64,000 nucleotides of DNA. Origin: Chrysogorgia sp. JL179-B06. Its lineage: Eukaryota; Cnidaria; Anthozoa; Scleralcyonacea; Chrysogorgiidae. The DNA lies in contig JAYKKM010000351.1 in NCBI GenBank assembly GCA_035772405.1, forward strand, positions 4,300,001-4,364,000, given 5' to 3'. The translations under genes and the position numbers were made by a program. Positions 48,543 through 61,639 of the stretch are shown here, one piece after another (within the stretch, counting starts at the first letter, position 1; the number at the start of each line of letters is the position of its first letter). Under the pieces are notes generated by a model. That model was given only the letters and a program-made list of their open reading frames with translations. It was not told the DNA's origin and ran no database searches.

Positions 48543-51500
48543 ATGGCGAAGAACGTTGCTACAATTCACGGACTCAAAAGACCTCTACAATTCGACGATA
48601 ATAGTAATGGAAAGAACAGTGTTCCAAAAGTTCTGAATATTGGTATCGAACGGGAAAGATACGACGATAATTGTCTTCATGGGCTTAAAACATCAGACTT
48701 GAAATATCACGGTTGTGAAGAAATGGAAACTGGATGCGGCTGTGGAGAGAAACACTCAAAACAACATAACGAAAAGGAACGAGACGAAGTCGAAGCTGTG
48801 TTTCACGAATTAGACGAAAACGAATCCGTTTTGGTTGAAAGTGTATCCGGTGAGTATAGTCTCGGCAAGCGAAGCTTTTAATACCACACTCTTCAGATGA
48901 ATATTGCAATATTATATTTATCAATTACAGACCAGGAGTGAGGGGAATTCGATGAAATATTGATATCCAAGGGGTAATATTTTGACAAATTCCCCGAGCA
49001 GAGAGTCTATAAATGATATATTATCGTTGTGACTATATGACCGGCAGCCGGTCACGGTTTATGAAAAACTAAATGACCGGCAGTCGGTAATCGTAACAAT
49101 AATTCTAAAATAAACCCTAATCACAACCCAAATCCTAACCCTAACCGTTAAAAATCAAGAGAAAAACGAACGAAAAAAATTGAAAGAAAATACACAAAAA
49201 AGATGTCCGTTGTGTGATTTGAACTCGCCAGATTCGGCCGTCGCAACCGAGGTCGCAACAATGGAAACTGCCGGTCATATAGTCACTTCGATATATTGTA
49301 CCAAAACAATTTTGAATGTTGTCTAGAAACATCTTGTTGTTCCTCCATTGTTGACAGGCTCGTCTTGGTTTACATGTGTGTTATTTGGTTATTCTGGTTT
49401 TTTATGCTTCACGCTCTCTAGATGTCTATGTGTGCCCAACCTCGAACCCGGGGATAGGGAACAGAGATAAGACCCTGGGTACGAGGTTGATGCGCGCCCT
49501 GCCATGCTATTTATTTCGATTCGCCATTAGTAAATTAACATATAAAATATAAGTCTGGCAGGGATACCACTACAGCTTACGCCAATTACTGTGGCCCCGT
49601 GTATAATTAAAAATAAAGAGTTTAAAAAATTGAGGTTATATTTACATAAATACTAAGGTGAAAAGAAAAGTCTGTAGCAAAAATCAACAACAACAAGTGA
49701 TGGATTTCTCGAGGCGACGTGCCAAGTTACATTTTAGGCAAATGGATTTCCACAAGCAGTTGTCATTGGCAATTGAATGTTGTTGCATGCTATATAGAAG
49801 TATATATATTGAGTTTCATGCTATATAGAAGTTTTTCCTCTTCTTTAATTGATTTTAAATTCCTATTCTAGAAGTTAACCAAAGAGAGACATTAAATCCT
49901 GACTATGTTATGGAAGATGAAAATGTGATTCCTAGATTGATAGTTTTTGAAGATGAGCATGTACATACATGTTATGATGATATTGATAATCATGATGATT
50001 CCAGTGTTGTAAATGAAGTGACTCCACTTGCTGATACTGAACTTTTTGAAGAATCAGATGTATTTTTTGATTTAAAAGATTTGCAGTCCATAACTACAAC
50101 AGTTTTGCCACAAGATAAAATAAATGGAGAAGAGCGATTATTTGAGAACTCACAAGTGACAGTCAAGGAGTGCCTTGTTCTACTAATGGGAATTTTGACA
50201 AGGCATAAACTATCTGGTGTTGCAGTTGAGGACCTATTGAACTTTATTAACTTAATTTGCCCCAAGGAATCAAAGATGGTTAAGACAGTAAAAAAACTTT
50301 ATGGTTTCTTTGATGAGAACATGAATCACCCTATCAATAAACATTACTACTGTCCAAATAAGAATTGTCAGGTGTATAGTGGGACAGATGAACCTCGTGA
50401 TGGAAGTACCTGTCAATATTGCAAATGTAATCTGTCAACAGAATCCTTATTCTTGGAGATCTCCCTTGAGCAGCAGCTGAAAACAATTCTCTCAAGTAAG
50501 AATATTTATTGAATAAAGTTTTTCTTAGGGTACACTTATAAATTATTTTTTTTTTAAGACTTTTTAGAAATGGAAAATTTGAGTGTCAATTATTTATAAT
50601 CTTCCTTAGTTATATATGTTATTGTAGGTTTTGTAGTTAGTATTACCCTGCCATAATATCTATACTCCGTAATATATGGGTAAATACGTACCTAAAATGA
50701 ACAGGTTTTGTGATTGGCTATATGGAACAAAAGTGATAGGGTTAGGACATTGGTTTCTTTGTGGTTGATTATATTGTTTTATTGTTTGAATCAACCAGTC
50801 ACAAAACTTGATAGTATAGGTAGGTGGCGACCCTAATATATTATGGCAAATCTAATCAAAAAATAAATAGCGAATCTAAAATGGTGAAAATAAAAAAATA
50901 ATGGCGAATCTAATAAAAAAATAAAAATAAAAGTTTTCTTTTTCTTATTTTGATGTAGAACCTGGTGCGATAAATAAGTTACAGCACAGATTTAAACGGA
51001 GAAAAGCTGATGAAAGCACTGTGGAAGATGTCTTTGATGGTGAAGTATATAAACAACATTCTGGACCTGGTGGTTTTCTTTCAAATCCAATGCACATTTC
51101 CCTGCTGGGAAATACAGATGGTGTTGCTTTGGTTCGATCATCACGATCTGGGGCTTGGCCCATATACTTTGTGATCAACGAGCTTCCACCAAGAGATAGG
51201 TAATTAATAATCACTGTCAGCGATGTTTACATGCATACAGTAATGTAGCAAACATTAAATATACATATATCGTATCCACTGTTACAAAATAAAGAGACTT
51301 TTTTAAATTTTTAGGTTCTCTCGAGCTAATCGAGTATTTGCTGGTCTTTGGTTTGGAAAAGGAAAACCACATTTTTCAACCTTCATGAGACCATACTGTG
51401 AGAGTATAAAAAAGTTATACTCAGAAGGTAGAGTATATAATTTCTACTTACTGCAATGCTAATGCAGTGCTCTGACCACTGAGCTACAGAGGCCTTTGCC

Positions 51501-54500
51501 AAGAGCATAGTAACTTAGTTGTGAGTTCTATACAGTATAATATACAAGTAATATACAATAGATGTGTGAAGTTGATTGTTTGCCGCTGAGGCCATTGAAA
51601 CATCAGTCACCAACAATAGTCTTTCTCAAGATTACAACAACCCTTACCTGGCCGATCAACTTCACACATCTAATGATACTCCTAGGTTCAAACTTTAGTA
51701 ATATACAAGTAATATTAAGTAATATAGTATATAGTTATATACTACTGTATATTATATAGTAATATTAAGTAATATATAATATTTAATATATACCAGTATT
51801 ACAAGTAATATTTATATAATATAAGTAATACAGTATTTATATTGTATATGTATATAGGTTATCATATGAGGGATAAGGTGATATCAGTTTTATCACTCGA
51901 GGACAATATCATAATTGTCATTTGTCACGAGTGACCGCAGTGAACGAGGGACAATATGATATTGTACTGAGAGGGATTAAACTGATATTGCTGAGTCGCG
52001 AGTGTGATAACCTTTTTATCACACACTAGTGCCTTTATCGTCCCTAAGTGACATATCATTTTTATCACTCGCTGTTATCAACCTGATAACGGCACTAGTA
52101 TGTGATATATTGATGTCAAATGATTCCGCTCTACCTACAATGGTATTGAGCGCTCTTAAACCTTATACGCCTGCTTAGTGATTTTATTTTCACATACGAT
52201 TTTTGGTTATATATATACAGTATATATAATATATATATATCCACTGTTTATCACCCTGATAAAGGCACTATTATGTGATAAAAATGTTATCACACTTGTA
52301 ACTCAGTGATATCAGTTTTACCCCCCTCAGTACAATATCATAATTGTCCCTCATTTGCAAGCCTGGATATTAGCGGCCGGTCACGGATATTGTCCAGTAC
52401 AAATTTTCCATTTCTAGAGATTTGACAGTTACAATATTAATTGTGTCTGTCATTTTGTCCGATGATCATCTTGTCTGAAGATTAACTCAACTTTTTGTGA
52501 AAGTTAAACATTTTTGTGTTGAATGGACTCTGCTTTAGATTTTGTGTTGTACAATCTCAATGAGAGACATTGCGCTAAGTTTGGAGACATATTACGCTTT
52601 GGAGACATTGCGCTAAGTTATGAGACGTTACGCTAAGTTTGGAGATATTGCGCTATGTTATGAGACGTTATGCTAAGTTTGAAACGTTACGCTAAGTTTG
52701 AGATGTTATGCCAAGTTTGAGACGTTACGCCAAGTTTGAGACGTTACGCTAGGTTTAGAGACGTTACGCTAAGTTTTGAGATGTTGCACTAATCATAACC
52801 TACATATCTTCATCTAAAATATATATATATATATATATATATAGGATTTGAGATAGAAACCACAAGTGGAACTAAGGTGATTAGAGGCATCTTACTGAGC
52901 ACAACAATGGATGCACCAGCAAGGGCTGCATGGTTAGGTGTGAAACAGTTCAATGGATATTATGGATGTCCAGCTTGTAAAGAACCTGGTCAGCAACTTT
53001 ACCTTGGTCGTGGAAAGAACAATTGTCGACGCCAGTGTCATATATATTGTTATAACCGTGAAAATGCTCAAACCACTGGTCATGTTGGTTTGAGAAACCA
53101 TGATGAAGTACGCAAGCAAGCGATTCAAGCATTATCATTCATCAGACAAGGAAAAGCAGTGGTAAGAATTGCAATTTAATTGTCAAAGATACCATCATAA
53201 AACTAATTATTAAAAGCAAAGTTTTGAATTTCTTGCAGAAGCCAGTAGAAGGGGTTTGTAGTTTGTCATGGGGATTTGCTTTACCACTATTCAATGTGGT
53301 CAAAGGTACAGCTGTGGACTACATGCACTGTGTATGTGAGGGGGTAGTGGAACAACTTTTAAATTCTTGGTTTGGAGATAAGTCAAATGAATCCATCTAT
53401 CTGGGCAAAGAGTTGAAAGAACTTGACAAAGACCTCCTTGCAGTTAAGCCTATAGCAGAAATCACACGTTCACCAAAGAGTTTCACAGACAAAAGTGAAT
53501 GGAAAGGTAACTCTAGTTAACAAATAGATTCCATTTTGCCATTGTCTGTTCAGTTATAGATGCACAGATGACGTCAGAACGTGGTAAGAACAACAAAGTG
53601 GCCCACGAGACGATAGTCGAGTGGGTCACTGATGTTCTTACCACGTTCTGACGTCATCTGTGCATCTATAACTGAACAGACAACGGCAAAATGGAATCTA
53701 TTTGTTTTATACAATAACAATTGAAAACAAACCATTCAAAAGGCTTATTAGCTCTTTGCCACTTTCTGGGGCATGAAAAAAAGATAAAAGCAGTCGGCTG
53801 ACGTGATATGGCGTGAGCTGACGTGATCCGTGCATCTCCTTTAATAGATCATGGGCAACAACCAATGAGAACGCGCGTAGTAAACAGGTTATTGTATAAT
53901 ACTGTATTGTGCGCATTAAAATAAATACTGTATTAGCCTGACATATCATCCCGTCCCAACTCAATCTCGTTCTTACTCAGTAAGGTGTCTGCAAATGAGA
54001 ACAAGTTAGGACTGATGACATTTCAGGCTAAAGAAATACAGTATTATAGGATGTAGGTTAAATTGAAAAAAACCTGTATGCAATTGGTAATGATATACAT
54101 GTACTTCCATTTCAGCAAACCAGAAGAGGGCTTTTCTTTTGTATTATTCTGTACCTTTGCTGTATGGCCGACTGAATGAAGAAACCTTTATGCATTACAT
54201 GTTTTTGGTTGGTGGACTATATCGTCTTTTGAAATCTGCCATTTCTCTTAAAGAATTAGATGAGGCAGGGTTACTTTTACGGCTATTTTGTGCCAAAGCG
54301 CCATTTCTTTATGGTAAGTATTAAATATGTAAAACATTCAGGTATTGCATTATTTTATAGTTGATAGTGGAAAAGGAAAATGTTAATTTTTATTGAGTTT
54401 TATTTCTTTACTTTTAAATAGGAGATAGATTCCAAACATTTAATTTGCACCAATTACTGCACTTGAAAGAGACTGTAGACAATCTTGGCCCCCTATGGTC

Positions 54501-55555
54501 AAATTCTTGTTTTCCATTTGAAGACTATAATGGAGATTTAAAGGGGTATTTCCATGGCAGCCAAAATATCCCAGGGCAGGTACATGTAATATAATATTTT
54601 GTATATTTTATTTAACATTGTGTTGTGCTTTTGGTATTTGAGTAATTTAATACCAACATGTGTTCCATATGCAGTATATTATTACTATATTATTACTATA
54701 TTATTGACAGATCATCAAGTCAGTGTGTGTCCATCAGAAGTTGCCTGAAATTGCTCAATCACTGGATGATGCTTCGGATGCCAAAAAACTCTTTGAAAGC
54801 CTTTCAAGCCAAAGGAACTTTTGCAGGCAAGTACATGTATTACCAGTATTTAGCATGAAGAAACAGAGTAGATACTGTAAAGCGCTTTTGGATAACTAGT
54901 AGAATTAGCGCTATATAAATAAATTATTATTATTATTATTATTATTATTGTAAAGTCCAAAGTATTTATGTGTTTTTCCCCTTTTTTTGTTATTTACTGT
55001 AGGTCAATTGGAGAGAAAATATCTACCGACATATATGTTGTAGGCTCTCTTGAGAGGATTTGGAGCACGTCCAATGCATTGACAGAAGAGGAAGTTAAGG
55101 AAATAGATAAGATGGGGGACTTTGGAAAGTCATGGACATTTCGTCGTGCAAAAATAAATGATATTATCTATCATTCTCAGTCATACCATAAAGTTACTGC
55201 AAGGAACAACTTTACTATTTCCATAGTTGGCAATCCTCCATCTGAGAGCACTATTGGGAGTGTGTTGAAATATGTAAAAGTTGAAGATAAGTGCACCAGT
55301 GTTCTTTGTGAAAATAATTGTGCTTGTGATCTTCAAGTGAAGTATTTTGCTCTGGTGAAATTGCTTAAGAAACATCATCGTCAACTTCCACGCTATAATA
55401 GGATACAAGTGATTTCACATATCATGCATGTTATTGAAACAGAGAAAATCCAAATCATCCCTCTGCATTATATTGTGGAGAAGTTGCAAAGAGTAGACAC
55501 TGCAGATGGGAATACTTTTGTATGCAGTATTGTAAACAGATTTGAAAAGGACTAG
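48543..55555 (+). CDS. Tnp2/Transposase_21-type (CACTA/Plavaka-related) transposase, ten exons, complete (964 aa)
   Basis: Exons: 48543-48849, 49872-50495, 50959-51199, 51315-51427, 52845-53161, 53239-53506, 54116-54313, 54422-54579, 54711-54826, 55003-55555 (2895 nt, all phases agree). Intron 9 has a GC donor (AG|GCAAGT); the rest are GT-AG. Zinc-type Cys pairs occur in exon 2 (YYCPNKNCQ ... CQYCKC, ~residues 260-290) and exon 5 (YGCPACKEPG). The transposase core shows NTDGVALVRSS (D364), INELPPRDR, GLWFGKGKP, TTMDAPARA (D451), VKQFNGYYGC, VDYMHCVCEG, NLHQLLHLK and FPFEDYNGDL (E723), the conserved blocks of this family. It should cut and join the element ends in the nucleus. MITEs and satellites sit in introns only. 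The first exon rests on phase and ATG context, without a recognisable domain. Confidence 0.87.
49029..49286. mobile_element. MITE in transposase intron 1
   Basis: Inverted ends GTGACTATATGACCGGCAG (49029) and CTGCCGGTCATATAGTCAC (49286) bound ~258 bp. A second internal ATGACCGGCAG copy and a CCTAACCCTAACC patch (49132-49146) are present. Confidence 0.85.
51840..52345. repeat. Palindromic repeats in transposase intron 4
   Basis: Repeated, partly inverted GTGATATCAGTTTTATCAC, GGACAATATCATAATTGTC and TGTGATAAAAATGTTATCAC units. Shorter related pieces are at 52250-52370. The same intron has a tRNA-like A-box segment on the minus strand (about 51465-51500). Confidence 0.65.
52556..52792. repeat. 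Minisatellite, ~19-20-bp unit (GAGACGTTACGCTAAGTTT)
   Basis: About eleven imperfect units in intron 4 of the transposase, ending ~50 bp before the acceptor of exon 5. Confidence 0.9.
53519..53706. mobile_element. Foldback in transposase intron 6
   Basis: Arms of about 85 bp, nearly perfect: AACAAATAGATTCCATTTTG ... ACGTCAGAACGTGGTAAGAA and complement around a ~25-bp centre. It starts 12 bp after the donor of exon 6. Confidence 0.85.
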
Positions 55556-55914
55556 TAAATATAACATTTCGCAGTCGGAATTTGCTAACAAATTTCCCTA
55601 AAATCACAGAACCAACTGACTGATCAACCAGCTTGCAAATCAACCAAGCAACAAACCAACCAGTAAGTGAACCAACCAACCTGCTAGCCTACCAGCAATC
55701 CAAGGAAAATGAAAGGACCAGGAACTGTAATCATCTTTACTTGCAGCCGGTGGATGAGTTGTGAAGGACGCTGATCAACATGGCCAACTTAAAGTCATAT
55801 GTCACCATACAACACATGTAACTCTACTCACATGAATCTCAAGCTCATTCAACACAGAGTTATTCCCAAGGGGTTACCTACCCAAGTACTAACCCCATTT
55901 GACCATCAGCCAGG

Positions 55915-56385
<471 letters not shown>

Positions 56386-56879
56386 TATTTTAGATTTAGT
56401 ACTTTTAATGATTCTTATACATGTTTTATTTAATATTGTACGGGCATCGAGATGTGATGTGATGCACTAGAACTTTGTATTATTGTTATTATCATGCTTA
56501 ATCCTCAGCAATGTTAGGCAGTAACTTAACAGTACATGCAAGCAAGCCAACCAACCAACCAGGAAATTGTCAAATGTAGGAACCAAATGACAGATCATTT
56601 TATATCAACACAAGATCTACCGGTACATTCACTGACAGAGAATCCAGCATCAATAATAATGTAGTTATATAAATGTTATGCAACACCATTTTGGTGATAT
56701 TACTGCAAAAAGTAGTATTCAATGTTTTCTGAAAATAAGTAGAGTGAATATGGAACTATTAGAAAATTATGAACTCACAACAATTTGTCTTAGAACTCCA
56801 TAGCTTCAAAACATTCTGTAGAAAACAGTATAACTCAACCTTATATACATGTATAATATATATTATACAGTATATGTGG

Positions 56880-57363
56880 AATTTCAACTAGAGTCAAAAT
56901 AGGACTGTTTTAAAACTAGTTTATAGGACCAAGTTCCTTATTTGATGAACTAGTTTCAAAATAGATGTTGCAGGAAATTGGAACATAGTTTAAAACTAGT
57001 TTTAAGGTTGCACTTTATATTAAATAGTTTTAAAATATACACATAAATTCAAAATATATTTTAAATAGATCACAACTTGTTTTCCATTTCTTCTAAATAT
57101 TTAAAACTAGCTTTAAAATTGACATCTTATGTAAAACATACTTAAAATAGACCTATTTTTTAGCTATTTTGCTTTCAAAATAGTTTTGAAATAGGTAAAA
57201 AAAATTTATTCTGGTTAAAACAGCATTGAAATATGGTTGAAATAGATTTAAAACTGTGAAGACTATTTTAAGAAACTATGAAAAATAGTGTCAAAATAGG
57301 GCATCAGCCTTTAAAAATAGGGGAAAAATAGTTGAAATAGGTTTAAAATATATTTCAAATACC
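56880..57363. repeat. Right subterminal repeat field of the 14.8-kb transposon
   Basis: Many scattered AAAACTAGTTTTA, TTTAAAATAG and TTGAAATAG motifs, inverted relative to the left field but less regularly spaced. They run into the right terminal repeat. Confidence 0.75.
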
Positions 57364-57391
57364 TTTAAAATAGTGTTTGGTTTCGTAAGGG
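57364..57391 (-). repeat. Right terminal inverted repeat of the 14.8-kb transposon
   Basis: Minus strand CCCTTACGAAACCAAACACT + ATTTTAAA. TAATGCAC follows immediately on the plus strand. Confidence 0.9.
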
Positions 57392-58520
57392 TAATGCACA
57401 GCAGTTACTATATATTTCAGTAATGACTATGATTGGGTGTGTTAATATATACACTGCTGTTATATCAATAGAATCAGTACATCAATGTAACGTTCACTCA
57501 CCATAGCTGAGTCTTGGTAGCTCAATGGTCAGCGCACCTCACTGGAAATCAAAAAGTTATCCCTGTCTGGGAAAGAGAATAATTTTTCTGAGGATATGAG
57601 CTTGCTTGACAATCATCCATGTACTGTATCGTCTGTTTCCCCCCGAGCTCTCCCTTATTCACTGCAGCAGTGTATTTATTAATTAGTGTTAACATTGACA
57701 ACTATACATAGTAATGCTTGTTTATTGCTACAAAATTGTAGGACTGCAGCCCCAGGTCATATAAACACAGCAATAGTATGCATGTTTTTTCACCCTAAAC
57801 TACTGTATATATAGGCTAATTATCAAGCATATATAGTATTTATAATTTTAATCAAATAATAAACATACTGCACATGCAATTCCAAAATTTGTACTACCAC
57901 TTACTATTCTGCAGTATTATAAAGAACAAATGGTATATATTTTAAACTGCATGGATTTAATTCCAACTGTCAAAATATTATACATATACTGTGTTTTGAA
58001 AATTCAAAACATTACACACCTTCAAATTTTCCCAAATCTCTCTGTTAAGTATTTCAAAATGTGTCTCTTAGATTTCGGAGCTTGCAGCAAATACACAATA
58101 CAGTGTACAATTATTTAAATTACATTAAAATTAGCGAGTCAAGTCAAAAAGTTTAATAAACGATAAAGTGAAGCACTGAACTGAAGGTAATGGCTATTCG
58201 TACGGTAGCCGTACGACGCTATAGTCTCTTAGAATTCAACGAAATGCAGGTAAATATCACCAAAATCCTAAACCTAACCCTAATCCCAACCAAATTGCTA
58301 ACCCTAACCAAAAAAACTATGCAGAAAAGGCAAATTAATTGCTCAACACAGACCCAGACCGGTGAGTCAGTGACAATCACAATGTACATAATTATAATAG
58401 TCCTTTTACCTTTTACTTGTGTCTGTCTTTCATTATCTCGTCCTTCAACACTACGGTTTCGGCTTGAAATCAGCTGATAATCCAGGGCCAAATTTTCCGA
58501 TGCCGCATGAGGACGGTTGA

Positions 58521-58546
<26 letters not shown>

Positions 58547-58557
<11 letters not shown>

Positions 58558-58684
58558 ATAAATCCGATCCAGATCAGGCCTAGCTTGCATCTCACGTGAT
58601 AAAGGACTAAACGCCGGTCGATATTAGCACCCTCGCCCTCAGGCCTTCGGCCTTCGGCCGGCGCTTCGCGCCGGGCGAGGGGAT
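58547..58684 (+). repeat. ~140-bp repeat with GC-rich terminal hairpin, copy 4
   Basis: Same order as the minus strand of 29718-29862, with a perfect palindrome about CCTCGCCCTC...GCCGGGCGAGGGGATTA. It is just outside the 5' end of Helitron-like copy B and separated from it by an AT array. Confidence 0.75.
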
Positions 58685-58689
58685 TAAGA

Positions 58690-59436
58690 AAAGGCCATCT
58701 TGCACGCCCGCGTAGCTTCGTGAAAAATCAAAATGCCACAAATAGCAGAGTTGTTTATGAAATCAACTCAAACTTGGCGTGTTAGTAGATCTAATGTGCC
58801 TGGCATTTGTCGAGTTTCAATTTTCAATCTTGCGTTACCGTGTGCTGTGTTTTTCGATTCACGACTTCATCAGTCTTGTACGATCCATTTTGGCTGCGCC
58901 GGACAGGAAAAAATTTAATGTAATTTAGTTTTAAAAACAGTTATAAAAAAGTTTAAAAAGTTTTTAAAGTTTTTACTACTTAATGCCAGGTACTATTTAA
59001 TAGGGAAAGTGGTAGGCAGGGTATAATTTCGCGAAGATGAAATACAGTACGCAGGAGATGATGTAGGGAGATTGCAAGATTGGCTTGAAATTTTTTAAGG
59101 CGGCGAAAACCAACACGGCAGAAAGTTTCTGTTTCACCAGTAGAAGCAAATTTAATGAAATAATATTGAAATAAAGACAAAAAGGTTTTTGTTTGGCAGA
59201 CAAAAATCAACAATGGTTTTAAGGGTAATTCCCCATGTTTTCACACAGCTGTATAATGCGTAACTAACCAGACCAGCCTGGATTCATTCGCCTTAGCTTT
59301 TGTTTACATGAAGCCTACCTAAACCCAAACCTGCCTGAGTTTGTTCGCATGATAAGCTTTTGTTTACACGAGGCTAACTTAAATCCAATGTAGCCTGAAC
59401 TTGTTTGCCTTAGATTTTGTTTGTATAATGTTGACT
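58690..59436. other. No gene recognised; short direct repeats at 59255-59430
   Basis: Three diverged ~65-bp direct repeats with GCTTTTGTTTACA(C/T)GA(A/G)GC and CCTG are visible at about 59265, 59335 and 59400. Confidence 0.45.
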
Positions 59437-59440
59437 TAAA

Positions 59441-59999
59441 GTGCCACTACGATCAAATTTTTACCTATCGATATTTTTACGTATTTATAAAGCAGAGCTG
59501 CTAAATATTACTCGGTCGAAACCGTTTTGCGATTCGACGATGGCAAGTATTATTTTTCTTACTCCGAATCTGGAGTTGTTATGTCCGCCATTAATCGTTT
59601 ATGTTCTTGACCAGCGTAAGATTCTCAATGCGAAGACTCCACGTGGCTAATTCTTCAAGTAAATCAAGGTCGTTTTTTTCAAATTCTTCGTCTGAAAGGC
59701 TGGAAATTCCATCTACTTCTCGAAAAAAAATAAAAATAAATAACCTCGATAGAAATTCAGGCGTAGCATTGAGAATCTGACGTCACAAACAATATTACCT
59801 TTTGAAATTGCGGGCTCACTTGGAACACGTTTTTAGTAATGGTGGCCTAAATAATAGTGATTTCAGAGCTCAAAATACTTATTTCAAAATACCATTTTTT
59901 TGGTTTTTTTTACATCGATGATCACTTTCGACCCTGAAATACTATTCTATTCTAAAGAAAATCTAAAAGACGGGGGTGCATTTTCATCGTAGTGGCACT
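59441..59999. mobile_element. TTAA-flanked MITE
   Basis: Inverted ends AGTGCCACTACGATCAAA and (complement) AGTGCCACTACGATGAAA, one mismatch, with TTAA on both sides (59437-59440, 60000-60003). A TTAA target duplication points to the piggyBac or Kolobok superfamilies. It has no transposase. Confidence 0.85.
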
Positions 60000-60003
60000 T
60001 TAA

Positions 60004-60517
60004 ATCTAGACCTAAATCTAGACTAAAATTGATCGTACAAAATGACCTTTCTACTTCAACTCATTTTAGCGTTAGTGTATAGGATACTCATATAGGATAC
60101 TCCCTTTGCCGCGATTTGGTACATGTCAATACAAAGCATCGGTTTACTCGGAACCAGAATAAATTGTTGACCAAAAACAACTTAAAATATATAGAAAAAA
60201 TTGAATATTATGCACGATAATTGTATTTATTTCAAATCAACCATTACAATTTTCAAGTAAGTAAAATCTTTAACATGACATTTCTTATTTTTTAAGAAAG
60301 TATGCGGGATAAAACATTACTTTAAAGCATGCAGTCTAGAATTCCTATTGTTTTTAATCAGATCAATATTGTTATTGATTTACTATTCATATACAATTGA
60401 AATAATTTTGGGTAAAAGTTGACTTCAATCGAAAACCAAATTGTGATTAGTAGAAAATTGTTTAATTTTTTCAAAAGATTATACAGGGATTATATAATTC
60501 ATAATTTGTTTTCAAAT
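60004..60517. other. No gene recognised
   Basis: AT-rich sequence without a recognisable motif; possibly the 3' flank of the minus-strand LGR-like gene. Confidence 0.35.
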
Positions 60518-60713
60518 TTAGGAATTCATTTTCAAAACTACAGTAGCCGTACCACCTCCAAGGATAATCACGATGACAATCAACACTATGTTCTGAGGCA
60601 TTTTGCTTTTTACAACTCTTTTGCAGTCTGCTAAGGAATCGTTTGGTGCAATACAGTTGACATCGGGTCTCTCTCTTTTTACGAAGCAACACTGGGAAGA
60701 CACGCTTGTTCTC
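60518..60713 (-). CDS. LGR-like hinge and first membrane helix exon (partial, early stop)
   Basis: Acceptor TTTTATAG, entered in phase 2. It reads SSQCCFVKRERPDVNCIAPN, then DSLADCKRVVKSKM, then a hydrophobic helix NIVLIVIVIILGGGTATVVL and KMNS stop. The CCF ... C-x-x-P ... S-L-x-x-C-K hinge before a membrane helix resembles leucine-rich-repeat GPCRs (LGR/relaxin-receptor type). The helix lacks the conserved Asn of GPCR helix 1 and the frame stops right after it. It may be a decayed LGR, an LRR protein with a single membrane pass, or a chance likeness. An LRR exon lies upstream on the same strand. Confidence 0.45.
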
Positions 60714-61408
60714 CTATAAAATCAAAGCAAATTAGTAAGTAGTGATCTATCACGTAAGGAACGTTTCCATCTCGAATATCGTGCGCAAATGCAAATAACA
60801 ATTACACATACAAAAAAAATTACCATCGAGCACTCTATATTTAAGATTAATTGTCCTCCACCTTCTTCGCAAAATATTTTGGAGAAAATAACAACGGTTT
60901 TGATCTTAAAATCTTTTTTTATCTTTTCGAAGGTAAAGGTATATAAATACTTTCCTCGTCATGCAGGTATTTGGTTTAATAATCTACATACACCAGAAAC
61001 TGTATAAAACACGAACTACATTAAAATTTTGAATACTTCCCTAACTATCTGATAGAACAAAACAATGACAACTACTTAATGCGATGTGAAAGTAGGAAAG
61101 TAGGATTTTTAACGTCAATAAGTGAAGTAAGAGGATCTGTACACATTTAATGCATGAGATGTAAGACGTAGGTAGCGAAATAATAAAAAAGAGCAAACGG
61201 GAATAGAATAAGAAGCCCCTGATTTTGTTCGCCTTTTTTGCGCGCTAGATAAAAAACAATAACAATAACCGTTGTTCAATTCGTTTTTTAACATCGATAT
61301 AGTAAAAATTTCGACTTATTTACTGACGTTGCAAAAATCCATATATTGCTATGAGTTTTTTAACATTTTTACCTCTTTGGATGTATATAAACATAGAAAC
61401 AAACTTAC

Positions 61409-61483
61409 AACTCTTTCAGGTTTTTCATCTTCAACAAAAATGTCCAATTTTTAATATCAAGACCAGGCATTTCGGAAATATCA
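61409..61483 (-). CDS. Leucine-rich-repeat exon of LGR type
   Basis: 75 nt between acceptor CGTTTCTAG and donor GTAAGTTT, phase 2 on both sides, encoding DISEMPGLDIKNWTFLLKMK and NLKEL, one LRR (ends in L-x-x-L-x-x-L). Single-repeat, phase-2 exons of 69-75 nt are characteristic of LGR genes. The next downstream coding candidate is the hinge exon 60518-60713, which accepts phase 2. Confidence 0.5.
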
Positions 61484-61516
61484 CTAGAAACGTGTAATAG
61501 GGTTAATTATTGAATA

Positions 61517-61637
<121 letters not shown>

Positions 61638-61639
61638 GC

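Noticed and set aside
48543..55555. Classification of the transposase as KDZ (Zisupton/Dileera)
   Set aside because: The NTDG, DAPAR, DYMH and FEDYNG blocks belong to the Tnp2/Transposase_21 group; only the possible 8-bp duplication hinted at KDZ.
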